64,000 nucleotides of DNA from Bolinopsis microptera (GCF_026151205.1 NC_087078.1:12011118-12075117); one strand, 5' to 3'. Counted from the first letter of the stretch, positions 1 to 10,882 are shown. Translations and numbers: made by a program. Notes: generated by a model not told the origin, from the letters alone.

Positions 1-580
1 GGTTCTCGTTTAGTTTTAGTTAATTCCTTCAGTTAATTCCTTCAAGAATTTAGTTAATTTAGTTAATTAGTTAATTCCTTCAAGAATCCTTCTTTGATTC
101 TTCCATCCACTTTGGTTCGGAGTGTATTTTTCCCATAACCTTTTTGTAAGTGAGGATGTACTGAACAAGTGAATAGACACCCATAACACCTGTTATTGCT
201 CTGAAATTGTACGTATTAATATTATTCTCTGGATAAGTTAAAAGTATTTTCCCTGATTTTATTTCATGCTGCTTTCCGCGATTAATAGCTATAATGGGAG
301 TGGATACGTAATTTTAAAACTCGTCTTTCTACGTTTTCAATATACACAATTGAATTGAATATAGAATTATTAGGAGACACATCAGTGGAAATTATTATTA
401 TCTGACATTAAGTTTAGAGAACTTTACTAGCAGAATTTAACTAGCAGAATTTAGCAGAGTAAGTTCATTACATATAATGTACGCATATAAAATGTGTGTA
501 ATTGATATTGATTACATAATTCCCCTTTATTGGAAATTGATGTTTTAGTTTACAGCAAAAGCAGACGGAAACAAAAGAAC
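1..580. other. AT-rich intergenic sequence
   Basis: No gene or exon is supported here. The first 90 bases hold short direct repeats of a TTAGTTAATTCCTTCA-like motif. The remainder is AT-rich spacer leading into the tRNA cluster. Confidence 0.5.
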
Positions 581-652
581 GGGCTTGGCCGGGAATTGAA
601 CCCGGGACCTCTCGCACCCTAAGCGAGAATCATACCCCTAGACCACCAAGCC
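581..652 (-). tRNA. tRNA-Pro (anticodon AGG)
   Basis: This is a 72-base cloverleaf on the minus strand. The D-arm is of the GGTCTAGGGGTATGATTC type, the anticodon loop is TTAGGGT (anticodon AGG), and the T-arm holds a B-box (GGTTCAATTCC). The seven-base acceptor stem begins GGCTTGG. A TTTT run just past the 3' end in the gene's direction fits RNA polymerase III termination. It reads CCU and, through inosine, probably CCC. No intron is visible. It is the first of three proline isoacceptors within 900 bases. Confidence 0.95.
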
Positions 653-864
653 GATGACAAGATAACCAAATAGCCTTTTCTAAAATTTCAACACTGTCGT
701 AAGCTTCGATTTGAAAAGGGCAATTCACTGATCAAGTGGTATGCTCACTACTAAAACTTTTTCCAGTACCATCCATTTTATGACAATCAACCTTGTCACG
801 CAACTTGGGATATATTAAGTAAATTGAATTAGATCTTAGATCTGCGGAAATACATAGCACATGT

Positions 865-936
865 GGCTTAGTGGTCTAGGGGTATGATTCGCGCTTCGGG
901 TGCGCGAGGTCCCGGGTTCAAATCCCGGCTGAGCCC
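865..936 (+). tRNA. tRNA-Pro (anticodon CGG)
   Basis: This is a 72-base cloverleaf on the plus strand. The anticodon loop is TTCGGGT (anticodon CGG), the A- and B-box elements are intact, and the T-arm contains GGTTCAAATCC. The acceptor stem starts GGCTTAG and pairs fully with one G-U pair. TTTT follows the discriminator base and acts as the polymerase III terminator. It differs from its neighbours in the acceptor and anticodon stems, so it is a true isoacceptor and not a recent copy. Confidence 0.95.
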
Positions 937-1402
937 TTTTGTTTAAATTTGCAGTATCTCCCGTTTATCTCAACAGTGAGAAGCATTGTGACTAAAACAG
1001 TGACTAGGAAAAGAATATAAGGTTGCAAATACATCTATACTAATTCAGAACGGCCGAAGGTATGAACAAACTGAGTTGATCAGAACGGTAACTGCAGTCA
1101 TTTGATTGCCTAAAAGTATCATATTATGGAGTTCATAGAACATGTGGGAATCTTCGAAACATCAACTTGTACATATAACAGTTAACGCGGAGAAATAAAT
1201 TTTACCAAATATATGGGAAGCAGAAACCTGGTAAATAGATGGCATGAAGGGTTCTTGACATCGCAATATTGACATGAATTGTATTCATGTTGTTTCAGTG
1301 TAATTTTTTAACAGAATTAGCAAATTTGTGTAAAAATAATTGGTACCAGCTTCCTATCTACTGATAGTTTCAGTACAAAAGGCAGAACCACAATAAAAGA
1401 AC
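937..1402. other. Spacer between tRNA genes
   Basis: AT-rich spacer between the second and third tRNA-Pro genes. No further RNA gene or exon is recognised. Confidence 0.5.
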
Positions 1403-1474
1403 GGGCTCAACCGGGATTTGAACCCGGGACCTCTCGCACCCAAAGCGAGAATCATACCCCTAGACCATTGAGCC
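1403..1474 (-). tRNA. tRNA-Pro (anticodon TGG)
   Basis: This is a 72-base cloverleaf on the minus strand. The anticodon loop is TTTGGGT (anticodon TGG), with an intact A-box, B-box GGTTCAAATCC and acceptor stem GGCTCAA. A T-run follows the 3' end in the direction of transcription. With the AGG and CGG genes it completes the set needed to read all four proline codons. Confidence 0.95.
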
Positions 1475-2225
1475 ACTGACAATTGAGGAATATTGCTATA
1501 ATTATGCTTTACAATCTCAACGTCTTCTCTTGATACCTACTTCGTATGACGTAATCAATGGTAATGCCCTAAATGCCAATGTACTGCCCACTGAGCAGCA
1601 TTTTCAGTGAATCTGTTCTAAACGATTTTTCTTAATAAAAAAACAAAACTTACAAATAGCCCTGAAGATAAGTCGAATCTTGGAGTGACCAGATAGGGGC
1701 ACCGAGACAACCAATAACTGCACCAAGCTGCAAACACATGTTCACCTGGTAGATTTTAATATGGAAATGTAGAGGAATTTCAAAGAGGAATTTCAAAGAT
1801 CAATCTTAGATGGCACAATTAGTAATAGTAATACCGAATTCTTTTCGGGTAAAATATGTTGAGATCAGAATGTGTGTGAAGCGTTAACCAAAAATCACGT
1901 GAATAAAGTTTGTGAATGTAAAGTAAATTTTGCCAAACCTTTCCATGCCAGCCGGGTTTAACTTCTATGGTACCGTCTGCTATATTGAACAGTTCTTTAA
2001 TCGAGAACTGAAACAAAATGTTGTTGGGGAGGAGCAATCAATCGGCCGGCATCCGCTTTCCGACATAATATTGTGCTCACTAAAGTTGTGTAACTCTTAC
2101 TTAACATCAAGATAATAATACCTGACGACTTATCACTCACCAGTTGGGAAATATGGGAGGATAGCTAAACTAAGTTAAAGTAGAGAATATATGAGGATTC
2201 TGGTGACAACCATTCGGGTTGGCCC
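1475..2225. other. Intergenic, nothing recognised
   Basis: Only short chance open frames occur here (about 60-70 codons, on both strands). They lack recognisable domains and plausible splice partners. Confidence 0.45.
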
Positions 2226-2335
2226 ACGTACGTACGTGCAGCAGCCGGCGGTTTCGAATTATATAGATGTGTATGCGCGCGTACGTGATCATCTAGCTAT
2301 GCGCGCGCATGTGCCGCGGTTTCCAGCAAGAATAG
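2226..2335. repeat. Alternating purine-pyrimidine tract
   Basis: Several runs of alternating purine and pyrimidine, such as ACGTACGTACGTGCA, TGTATGCGCGCGTACGTG and TATGCGCGCGCATGTG, lie within about 110 bases of otherwise AT-rich DNA. Such runs are known to favour left-handed Z-DNA. No coding signal is seen. Confidence 0.6.
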
Positions 2336-2775
2336 ATCATTAAAATTTGATTCGTCGTTCGCGCGCGCTCTCGAAGTCTGCCAACAGGGTCGGGAATTGG
2401 GATACTCTTCCGGTGGATAGTGGAAACCTGCCGAATGATGATGCTATTAGAGCAGCGTGTACGCGATGTAGACGACTTATATTATTCTTATGTAATCGTG
2501 GTTTTGTTGTAGAGATAAATGGTGCACATAAAGAGAAACGCCACTGTGAATAATCAATCATAATTTTGCAGACACTATGTGAAACATCATGTATTTGGGA
2601 GAAGCGGTAAAGGTGCATATAGTATGCCCAGTATGACTATACAGGAGCGGTTCATGACCATGCGGCGAATATACAACTACTGATTAATACTGACAAGGAC
2701 ACGTACTGCAGAGCGATAAAAGGTCACCCGCTCAGACTGTACTGTGTTTCGCTGTTGAGTTGGACTCGGGATCAC
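2336..2775. other. Intergenic, no supported gene
   Basis: The frames at 2340-2618 look like opposite-strand readings of one moderately GC-rich stretch. No domain is recognisable, so no gene is called. Confidence 0.4.
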
Positions 2776-3443
2776 AGGCGTAACCTAACTACACCACCAG
2801 TGACGTAACCTTACTACACCACATGTGACGTAACCTAACTACACCACCTGTGACGTAACCTAACTATACCACCAGTGACCTAACCTAACTACACCACCTG
2901 GGACGTAACCTAACTACACCACCTGTGACGTAACCTAACTACACCACCAGTGACGTAACCTAACTACACCACCTGTGACGTAACCTAACTACACCACCTG
3001 TGACGTAACCTAACTACACCACCTGTGACGTAACCTAACTACACCACCTGTGACGTAACCTAACTACACCACCTGTGACGTAACCTAACTGCACCACCTG
3101 TGACGTAACCTAACTACACCACCAGTGACGTAACCTAACTACACAACCTATGACGTAACCTAAAGACCTAACTACACCACCTGTGACGTAACCTAACTAC
3201 ACCACCAGTGACGTAACCTAACTACACAACCTGTGACGTAACCTAACTACACCATCAGTGACGTAACCTAACTACACAACCTGTGACGTAACCTAACTAC
3301 ACCACCTGTGACGTAACCTAACTACACCACCTGTGACCTAACCTAACTACACAACCTGTGACGTAACCTAACTACACCACCTGTGATGTAACCTAACTAC
3401 ACCACCTGTGACGTAACGCCACCTGTGACGTAACACCACTGTA
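2776..3443. repeat. 25-bp minisatellite carrying TGACGTAA
   Basis: About 26 head-to-tail copies of a unit of roughly 25 bases read ACCTGTGACGTAACCTAACT plus ACACC. Some copies carry AGTGACG or GTGACCT variants, and one truncated unit lies near 3160. Most units hold TGACGTAA, a bZIP (CREB/ATF or C/EBP-like) half-consensus, followed by CCTAAC. The array ends in degenerate copies near 3420-3443. It is non-coding. Confidence 0.9.
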
Positions 3444-4511
3444 CACCACCAGCTGAAGGTTGAGCTCTGGAAGCGTTTCATTTTGCTTGAGACTGATATC
3501 CTCCATTTGAGAGAACTTGCTAGTGATCGTAGATATTAGAGTTAACTTTTCAATTTTATACATGAGTACAAGTCAATTTGAGTTGTGGGACATGATTTAT
3601 AATCTTACAAAGGATCACGTTTCGATTCTAAATTATTTTCAGATTATTTTTAAGATTGAAATGTTTGATAATAATAATATGCTGGCAAGCTCGATGATAT
3701 CGATTACATTACAACAATCTATTTTTATTTAGCGGATGGATTACCGACTAAGGTGGCATGTGTAAGGTTATACGAATAAGGTCACAATCCTCAACGACCG
3801 TTTTCTTTTGCTAACTTTCTTTAACCTTGATATATTTTTACTGAACCACGTTGTAGTTACTCAATACTAGCATTATATATATTAGAGCGATTGAAAGAAT
3901 TATCTTACCGTAAGGTAACTTTACGTCCGGAAAGTTTTTTCTGTGACAGCCATTCAAATTAGAAATCAAAATTTAACCTAATTTGAAAAACATTTGCCAC
4001 ATTTTTTCGTTGTTCAAACGAGTTCAATTTTACGCACTAAAGTTTTGGTGCCCACATCTTGCGTGCGTAATATATCTTGCATTGGCAACTTGAACTGTTG
4101 CTTCCGTCTAGAACCTACTCCTCAGCCTTTAGTGAATGTGGTTTTGCTTTTGGTTCCCGTGACCTTCCTCCCCCATCTTGTCGTGTTATCTGCTTGAAAT
4201 ACTATCCCTCAACAATAAAACTTGTTTAATCGCAGCTTGCTTGTTTTATTTTGTTGGTTTGTTATCCATTTACATGTGTAAAAAACCTCCTCATTATTAG
4301 AATCGCAATCTAGCAACACAACCATAAACATGATTTATTTTGTTTACAGTTCATCTGTACTTCAACAGACATATTGTATATTTGCTGAAATTTGAAGAGG
4401 TCACATCTTTAATCTTTAACTCTTCTGATTATTGCAGTCTACATAAATACATTTTCTAATAACTGAGAACTTTTTATACAAATAACTCCAGTTTCTAATA
4501 CCAACAGAAGG
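3444..4511. other. Intergenic upstream of receptor-like gene
   Basis: AT-rich sequence with no convincing exon. The last 100 bases would hold the promoter or 5' leader of the receptor-like gene at 4512, but no motif can be named. Confidence 0.4.
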
Positions 4512-5467
4512 ATGGTTCTCTTCGGAAGCATCACGATAGACGGGAAAATAATATACAACGGAACAAAGACAGATGGGATCATGAACTATGTTTGTGGCGG
4601 ACTCCTTATAGCTTATCTAGTGATCGGTCTTATCGTAAGTCTCCATCTAATTTACTACTACAAGTTAAATCAGCCCTCCTGGATCGATAAATACCTCTGC
4701 TACTCTTCCATCTTACGACTTTTTATTTTTACATATTATCCAGCTGCTCTGTACTTCTGTAGTTTATCAGCTTTTCAATGATAGCCCTCCAACCCAGATT
4801 CTAGATAAATTGAATTGGTGGGAAAAAGTGTGCAACATCACCTCTTATCTAAGTTTCTGTGTGCTCCTGGCATTTGATGCTGTCATTGTGACCATACAGT
4901 ACGGCAATATCCACTGTCCTTTGTGGACTCTCCTCAACGATTCTTATAAACTGAAGAAACGTGTGCTGATTGCAGCAACTGTTCTTCTCACGGCTTTTTA
5001 CACTGCTGCAGTCATACTGGGGCAAATATGCAGAAAGAAAGAATCCTTACCATATTCCAATGTCGAGGGTGTTAATAACTACTGACGCTATTTCCAATGC
5101 TCCCATCATTTTACTGGCATGTTTGACCATCGGCATCTACATGACCACCTGGATCAGGTTTTGGTGCCAAACTCAGGAGATAAGAGTCGTTGAATTGGTT
5201 AGGAGAGAGTTTAGGTTGGTCGGCATTTTTGTATTATCTGATTTCATATGCGCTTCATCTTTGATTGTTCTTGTGGTAAATCTAAGCATAATGAAAGAAG
5301 GAAACTTATGTCGAAGTGTATACATTTGGATTCTTTCCAGTACTATGGTTCCAGTAACGGTTAGTACGCTAGTTGCTTGCTACTTGTTCATCAGTGATAA
5401 GGGCATCATTCGCAACCTGTTTGGAAGATTTTGCCCAGGAAGCTTAGGATATGAACGAGTTAACTGA
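4512..5467 (+). pseudogene. Seven-transmembrane receptor-like gene, broken by two frameshifts
   Basis: Three overlapping open segments in successive frames (4512-4781, about 4741-5085 and 4970-5467) together give seven hydrophobic helices. Helices 1-2 are in the first segment, 3-4 in the second and 5-7 in the third. A short basic stretch after helix 7 (IIRNLFGRFC) resembles helix 8 with a palmitoylated cysteine. The layout suits a single-exon rhodopsin-type receptor. No DRY motif follows helix 3, so the family is uncertain. Each break needs one base skipped, near 4770-4780 and 5060-5085, and the stretches are too short to be introns. Either this is a young pseudogene or the assembly has two single-base insertions. 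The start ATG is at 4512 and the stop is at 5465-5467. Confidence 0.6.
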
Positions 5468-6042
5468 TACCTTAATCATATATGTTAATATCCGAACAGG
5501 ATACGTCTGGAGTCTGGAAAGTGAAAGATTATCCACTACTTTGTTTTGTGTCTCTGCTTAATGATTAGGGAATTTAAACAGACTCCACTTAATTGCTAAA
5601 TATTTTTTATAGGATATATAACTTTTTTCATTTTGTTAAAAAAATTCATCGTGAATTATGATTTTTAGTTTTTTCAAGACGATAAATCGCATTTAATGGG
5701 ATTCATTTTCCGATCTTTTAAGTTAGAACTATATAAACTTAAGACCATGACCAGCTAATCTTTTTCATATTAAATGAAGCTAAAATTAAAGTGGACTTAT
5801 TATTTGATGAACTTAAAAAGGTCAAACTCCAGTAATATTGTAAATGTTGTACAATGTAAGTTTGTTTGTTGATTATTAAAGGCACAGTGTTTGACTTGTA
5901 ATTTAAGTATTTACGATTGATAATTACTAGAACGAAGCCAACTAGGATCTAACAGAAAGAAACACAGACAATTTTGTGACAATTTCACTAAACTTCAGTG
6001 TGGTAATAAATTGCTGGTAAAGCTACAGTCTACATTACCACA
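5468..6042. other. Intergenic, AT-rich
   Basis: 3' flank of the receptor-like gene. No exon or repeat is recognised. Confidence 0.45.
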
Positions 6043-6044
6043 TA

Positions 6045-6240
6045 GTTAGGGCAAGAATTGCTGTTTATGGGTCAATCTGTGAACAAATTCGTAACAAAGG
6101 TTTGTCTACAGGAATGTGTTGTCCATAGTCCCAGGAACCACCAAAAAAAACCGTCCAGCTGAAAAATTTGGGCAAAACAATTCCTGTAGACAAACCTTTG
6201 TTACGAATTTGTTCACAGAAAAATCAACTCTTGCCCTAAC
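6045..6240. mobile_element. Tc1/mariner-type MITE, 196 bp
   Basis: Terminal inverted repeats begin GTTAGGGCAAG and the element ends CTTGCCCTAAC. It sits between TA dinucleotides, the target site of Tc1/mariner elements. The inverted arms continue inward, with GTGAACAAATTCGTAACAAA matched near 6195-6220, so the element folds into a long imperfect hairpin with a central loop at about 6120-6175. It has no coding capacity, hence a non-autonomous MITE. Confidence 0.8.
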
Positions 6241-6793
6241 TAACAGATAATCTTATGATAATGCCAGTAAACCACGTGAAGCTATCGTTTAACATCAGCA
6301 TAAATTATCGGAGCAAAGTTGACTCACTGATCATTAGCCAATAGTGAGTAACCAATAGAGTACATCAGCTAAAATCTACAGTAAACATAAGCTTATACTG
6401 TAAGCACAAGACTTACAATCTATCCAGTCCCAAGTTCTTACAAATGTTCCATTAGAAACAACTAGAAACCATGACTGAACCGCCTTACAGGGGCCAGGGC
6501 GAACTTACCGGGTTTAACTCATGAAGCTTCACATGCCTAGATACAGAGGGTAGCATGTGCATTACAGCAGATCACCGAACAGTAATTCTCAGAGATTGTG
6601 CTCTAACAGAACTGGTTATCTCATTACCTCCCTGCTTCTCGCACAACAGCAGGCTCCTCGTGGCGTTGAAACACTTCCTGCTCATCACTCTCGCGATAGT
6701 TCAAACATTTTGACCTTTCATTGGGCTTGATTTTGTCTCGTTGTATAGATAGGAGGCGATTTGTTTTGTTGGTAGTGGTAGCTGGAGTCGGGG
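6241..6793. other. Intergenic; possible minus-strand exons unproven
   Basis: A minus-strand open frame at 6624-6836 ends in a donor-like AG|GTAATG and has a following minus-strand donor near 6507 (CCCG|GTAAGT). These could be exons of an unknown minus-strand gene. No domain supports them. Confidence 0.25.
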
Positions 6794-7231
6794 ATGGATT
6801 CTCAGTGCAAATTTGGTCAGTATGTGTGTATTGCAACGCTTATCATATGGATCTTGTCAGTTGCGGGTAAGTCGTAAGATAATGGTATTGATAAACGAAC
6901 AGTTTACTCGACTGGGAATGGTGAATGCTGAATCGTTTTACATCTCTTATATCAACTATAAGCTATATTGATGAACTATTTAAGTTATAATATTTAGGTG
7001 AACTTTTCCACTGTGTAAATACCACTGCATTGTAAAATATAATTCCACTTTCTACGTGTAGAATTTAATTTTAATCATGACTACCGTTTAATTATTTAAC
7101 GTTCAGGGATGCTACCTCAAATTATCTACACAGTGGATTATACTCAGAACATTGAAGTCTATTATGATGAAATTGATGATTTAGACCACAATGATAACCT
7201 TCACCGAAATTTGGGAATCCTTGATTTATGA
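6794..7231 (+). CDS. Possible small secreted peptide, two exons
   Basis: Exon 1 (6794-6866) starts with ATG and encodes about 24 residues ending in a strongly hydrophobic run (YVCIATLIIWILSVAG), typical of a signal peptide. It is followed by a perfect donor, GG|GTAAGT. Exon 2 (7107-7231) follows a TTCAG acceptor in the matching phase and gives about 40 acidic residues rich in Asp, Asn and Tyr before TGA. The product would be about 66 residues, secreted, with no cysteines in the mature part. A second donor-like site (TCG|GTAAGT at 7272) lies in another frame just downstream, where the sequence is also open, so exon 2 may be longer if a base is missing. Function unknown; the call rests on the signal peptide and splice sites alone. 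Confidence 0.35.
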
Positions 7232-7385
7232 TACTGATCGGGATTTGAGAGGAGTTGTCTGGTTTTTATCGGTAAGTTGTAAAATGTTAGTATCTACAGA
7301 CACTGTCATGATATTTATTTAAATTACTGCATTACATGATCAATATTTAAAATAAAATATTGCAAAACACGTTAAATTCACATAC

Positions 7386-8644
7386 CTTGTCCAAAGATTT
7401 GTATTTTACAGCTAGTCCACCACAGAGGAGAATAATGTCACGCCCTAGGATTATAAACACCAGCCAGCCTACGAGATTCAGAAGATAACCAAGAAATTAT
7501 CCCGAGGCTAATATAAGGAGAAGTTAACATGTGAGGAGTATCATTAGAGGTTTCTGTAAAGTAAATTTAAATGATGTAGGTTTTTTAAAGTATTTACTTT
7601 GTACTAACTGTATTTACTTACTAGTATTTTTAGCCAAAGCTTATGAATGTCTATGGTTGATGGGAAATTCATATCTTGCAACATTATGAATGGTAATACC
7701 TATTTCCGTTCAAAAATTTGATTCATGACTCAGCTCAAGTAAGACTTACTGGGCATAAGACCAGAATACCAAACACTAGCGGTAGTTAATCCCATGAGCA
7801 TCTTGTCACCGATTGGATCTATAATGCTACCCAGCAGCGATCTTTGGGAGGGGAACCGCCGAGCAATCTGGCCATCTAACTGAAATAAGGGTCGTCATTT
7901 AGGACTACAGTTAAATCAACTGTGAACTTTGGTGGTTCAATTGATTTCCAAATCGGGGCTAGTTAGATACCCGTATTTATGATGTATTGTGAGTATCTAT
8001 AGATAGGAAATTTATTATGTTAGATGATTTAAATTTTAAAATTTAAAAAGTATAAATAAACAACTCACAAAATCTGTAAGTCCAGCGACACTAAACAAAA
8101 CCAGTGCAGTGGAGTGCTGACCATTAATTACTGAGTATGCTACGATTGGTGACAATAGTATTCGCGAGAAGCTCAGAGCATTAGGAATAGTATAGATATT
8201 GTCCTTCTGAAAAAGTTAACGATTATTAGGTTAATGATCATTGAGTAAAAATATTTTTAATTATTTACAAAATTTCATTCGATAATCTTGGAACTGTGTT
8301 ATGCAGATTGTGCAAGTAATTGTATAAACATCTATGCTTCAATCTTCATGATGAAATAAACAATAAACAAGATATTTGAATAACATTTATTAATTCTTAA
8401 TTACATCTAGTAATTATGTATGATTTATTCTTTAAAGGGGTGTTTGAAGTGAATTTAACTGTTAACTTTTCAAAGAATCATTGCTGATTTCAATAATGTA
8501 TGATTATCAGGCCATATGTTTTCATTAAAAATATTCCCAGTTAGTAAAATTGACATGATTTACCTAGAAATTTAATACCTTACCACTTTAAGGTCGTCAG
8601 AGTTGCTTGAAGAATTTCTGCAACCAAGATACTTTAGCTTGTAC
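7386..8644 (-). CDS. CRLS1: Cardiolipin synthase, partial (four internal exons)
   Basis: Four minus-strand exons join in phase: 8584-8644, 8069-8206, 7750-7879 and 7386-7468. The middle exons give the NIYTIPNALS opening typical of animal cardiolipin synthases. Across the 8069/7879 junction lies the CDP-alcohol phosphatidyltransferase motif D-x2-DG-x2-AR-x9-G-x3-D-x3-D (TDFLDGQIAR...DPIGDK), complete with all metal-binding aspartates. The exon at 7386-7468 adds the next hydrophobic helix and a GRD motif. The enzyme joins phosphatidylglycerol and CDP-diacylglycerol to make cardiolipin in the inner mitochondrial membrane. All junctions have AG acceptors, and donors GTAAGG, GTGAGT, GTAAGT and GTATGT. 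The first exon with the mitochondrial presequence and the exons for the last helices were not found; the small plus-strand peptide model lies just downstream, where the latter would be expected. Confidence 0.88.
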
Positions 8645-10522
8645 CTGAGGTTAAAACTGATATTGGTTTGTTTCAAATAAGAATCATGGTGTCAACTGGC
8701 TATGAGGAAAACAATCATAACTAAGCTAAGGCTAGAAGCAACTCAAACTTTCCGGGTTTGATTAGTTTTATTTAAAATATTTGTTTTTGAATTGAAGCAT
8801 ACCTTAGTTTTAATTTATTGGTACTCTGAAACAGACTTAAGACCGGTCGCTGCAGTCTACAGCTAATCATCCCTTGAAATTTGTATTTTAGCAAATTAGC
8901 ATGTTTCTAGAACCCCAATAAATCAATTCTTTAAATATCGATCATAGGTACCAAATGGGTAACTAGCTAAAGAGTTAATCTTATGTTTGTGACTTCAGAA
9001 AGAATATACAATATGCAATAGCATTGTGAATACTGAGACTCTATGTGCATGCGGTATGTTCCAAGACAACAACGCGAACGGTTACAAACTTTTCCTTCAA
9101 CAGATTTAACTTACAAAGTCACATAATTTCAATCTATTCCTTTAAAAAAGTATACCAAATCAACAAACTATGCTGTTCAACATTTAGATCAGAGGTAACA
9201 AAAGAATTAATAAACCTACATGGCTGTGACATTTTTAACAGGCAATCATAAGTTGTAAGTCAGTTACTCAGACCGTTGAAGCGGTAGGTTGGGAAATCAG
9301 TTTTCACAATGGCAACCAAAACTACAACGTTTGCAATAAGTTACATTCTTTAACTGGTATCCACAGGCTGAATAGCATAAAAACGATGATTCGTCAAAAT
9401 TTAGTGCAACAAATAGATGAACTAATAAGACTAGCTAGCATTTTTTAAATTTTTGATAGCACATAAAAGATCACTAATTGAACAATAATTAGACCTGAAC
9501 TGAAATCCAACATTGTTTATATAGTAAAGTATGTGGTGCGTATTGAAGGACACCATTAAAAACAGCCACTCTTCCATCCTTATTGCAATGTATAATGCAC
9601 AGTGACCCTATATAAAATGAAACCGTCAAAAATATAGCACATGTTCCCCTTCTAAAATATTGACTGAACCACTTGAAAATTACAATAGGCCTTATGGCTC
9701 TAAATTTAATTCTAGACTCCCAATATTCACACAGTTCTTTCTTGCCCCTCTGTCTTCCCGAAGAGAAATCACTGTTTTTCTAATGATTTCAAATTGAAGA
9801 CGCTTCCTGAAATATCCCACCGCATTTGAATTTACCTGGGGACCCCAGGCTATTATGTTCATAGAATAGAGATTCGGCGGAATGACAGGTTAGGCGCCAC
9901 CCAGTAACATCTGAATATATTTGACCTGAGTGATATTCCATCTTACTGGCTGCTGCTTCTTCACCATTTTTCTTTCGAACAATATACAGATAATTTCAAC
10001 AATGGTAAGTGTCTAACTATATGCTATAAGATGATCTAGGTAAACTATAGGTAAAAATATAATATTAATCATAAGCTAAAATGTACTAATCTTTGTAATC
10101 TAAATGGGGAAAAGAAGAAACATTGTCGGTCAGTCGAGAAAATTGTCAGTCAGGCTATAAGACACCCTGGAAAATGAATAAACTGTAGGAAAGAAAAATT
10201 TTTTAGGAAAAGAAAAAATTTTTATTTACCACAAAACAATCAATACATAATGTTATATTCATAAGAGTATTATACCCAACAATGACCGGCGAACTGATAG
10301 CTACTTCAGAAGCAATGAAACTACGATCTTCTAAATAAAATGAGTCATAGTACTTTCAGCCGGAGCCATCATAAGTGACATAAATCTAAAAGATAGTATG
10401 GTTAGTTTCTAAATATAAACTCAAACTCTGAAAAGGAAACTGCTGTGATAAATGAAACATCAATAAATGGACCAAGTATATTTAAAAATAATTTATGGAG
10501 AGCCCCTCGGACAAAATGAAAA
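8645..10522. other. 5' flank of cardiolipin synthase and spacer
   Basis: The missing 5' exon or exons of the cardiolipin synthase must lie in or beyond this stretch, but none could be picked. It also holds one copy of a dispersed repeat (9834-9903). Confidence 0.35.
9834..9903 (+). repeat. Dispersed repeat unit A, copy 1
   Basis: The run TTTACCTGGGGACCCCAGGC through GGCGGAATGACAGG matches copies near 13290, 13795 (inverted) and 14205 (inverted). Its core GGGGACCCC is self-complementary. It is probably the end of a non-autonomous element. Confidence 0.7.
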
Positions 10523-10882
10523 TTAATTATGCAGTAAAGGAATCTTGAAAGGGTTTGTACTATTCATTCCTGAGGGGCGAAGGGACTTTAAGGCATGTAT
10601 ATATCGGTGCTCCTTTACATCTAAACTACTAGGACTTGAATTTTCTAGAATACACACTGAAACACTATTGTTAAAATTTTCCTTCTGAGACAATCCATGC
10701 TCTATATGGAGGTGGAGTCCTACACAGTTTGAGTCATCATCCGTGTCAACCTTTTGCCCACTGATGATCTTGTAGAATGCTCTTCTGTGTTCGCCAAACC
10801 TTACCCGTAGCATTCTGGTGGATTTGCCCACGTATGGTTTCTCACACAGTTTACATCTGATCAAATATATAAATAAATTCAA
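10523..10882 (-). pseudogene. Penelope-like element fragment, GIY-YIG domain
   Basis: The minus-strand frame reads YLIRCKLCEKPYVGKSTRML, then RFGEHR, and later EHRYIHALKSLRPSGMNSTN. This is the pattern of the C-terminal GIY-YIG endonuclease domain found in Penelope-like retroelements: a YVG core with a CxxC pair before it, an R-x3-H segment, a catalytic Glu and a final L-P-G-x-N. No reverse transcriptase is found upstream on the same strand, so it is a truncated relic. Confidence 0.7.

Noticed and set aside
2776..3443. Telomere-like CCTAAC motifs or a CRISPR array
   Set aside because: The unit is a plain tandem 25-mer without distinct spacers, and CCTAAC occurs once per unit and not as a continuous telomeric run.
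6624..6836. Minus-strand 70-codon frame as a CRLS1 3' exon
   Set aside because: It contains a KIKPNERSK stretch loosely like the family, but the following residues are hydrophilic where transmembrane helices are expected.
9999..10010. ATG followed directly by GTAAGT (also at 12121)
   Set aside because: A start codon on a donor is possible, but no in-phase second exon could be found, so it is probably chance.
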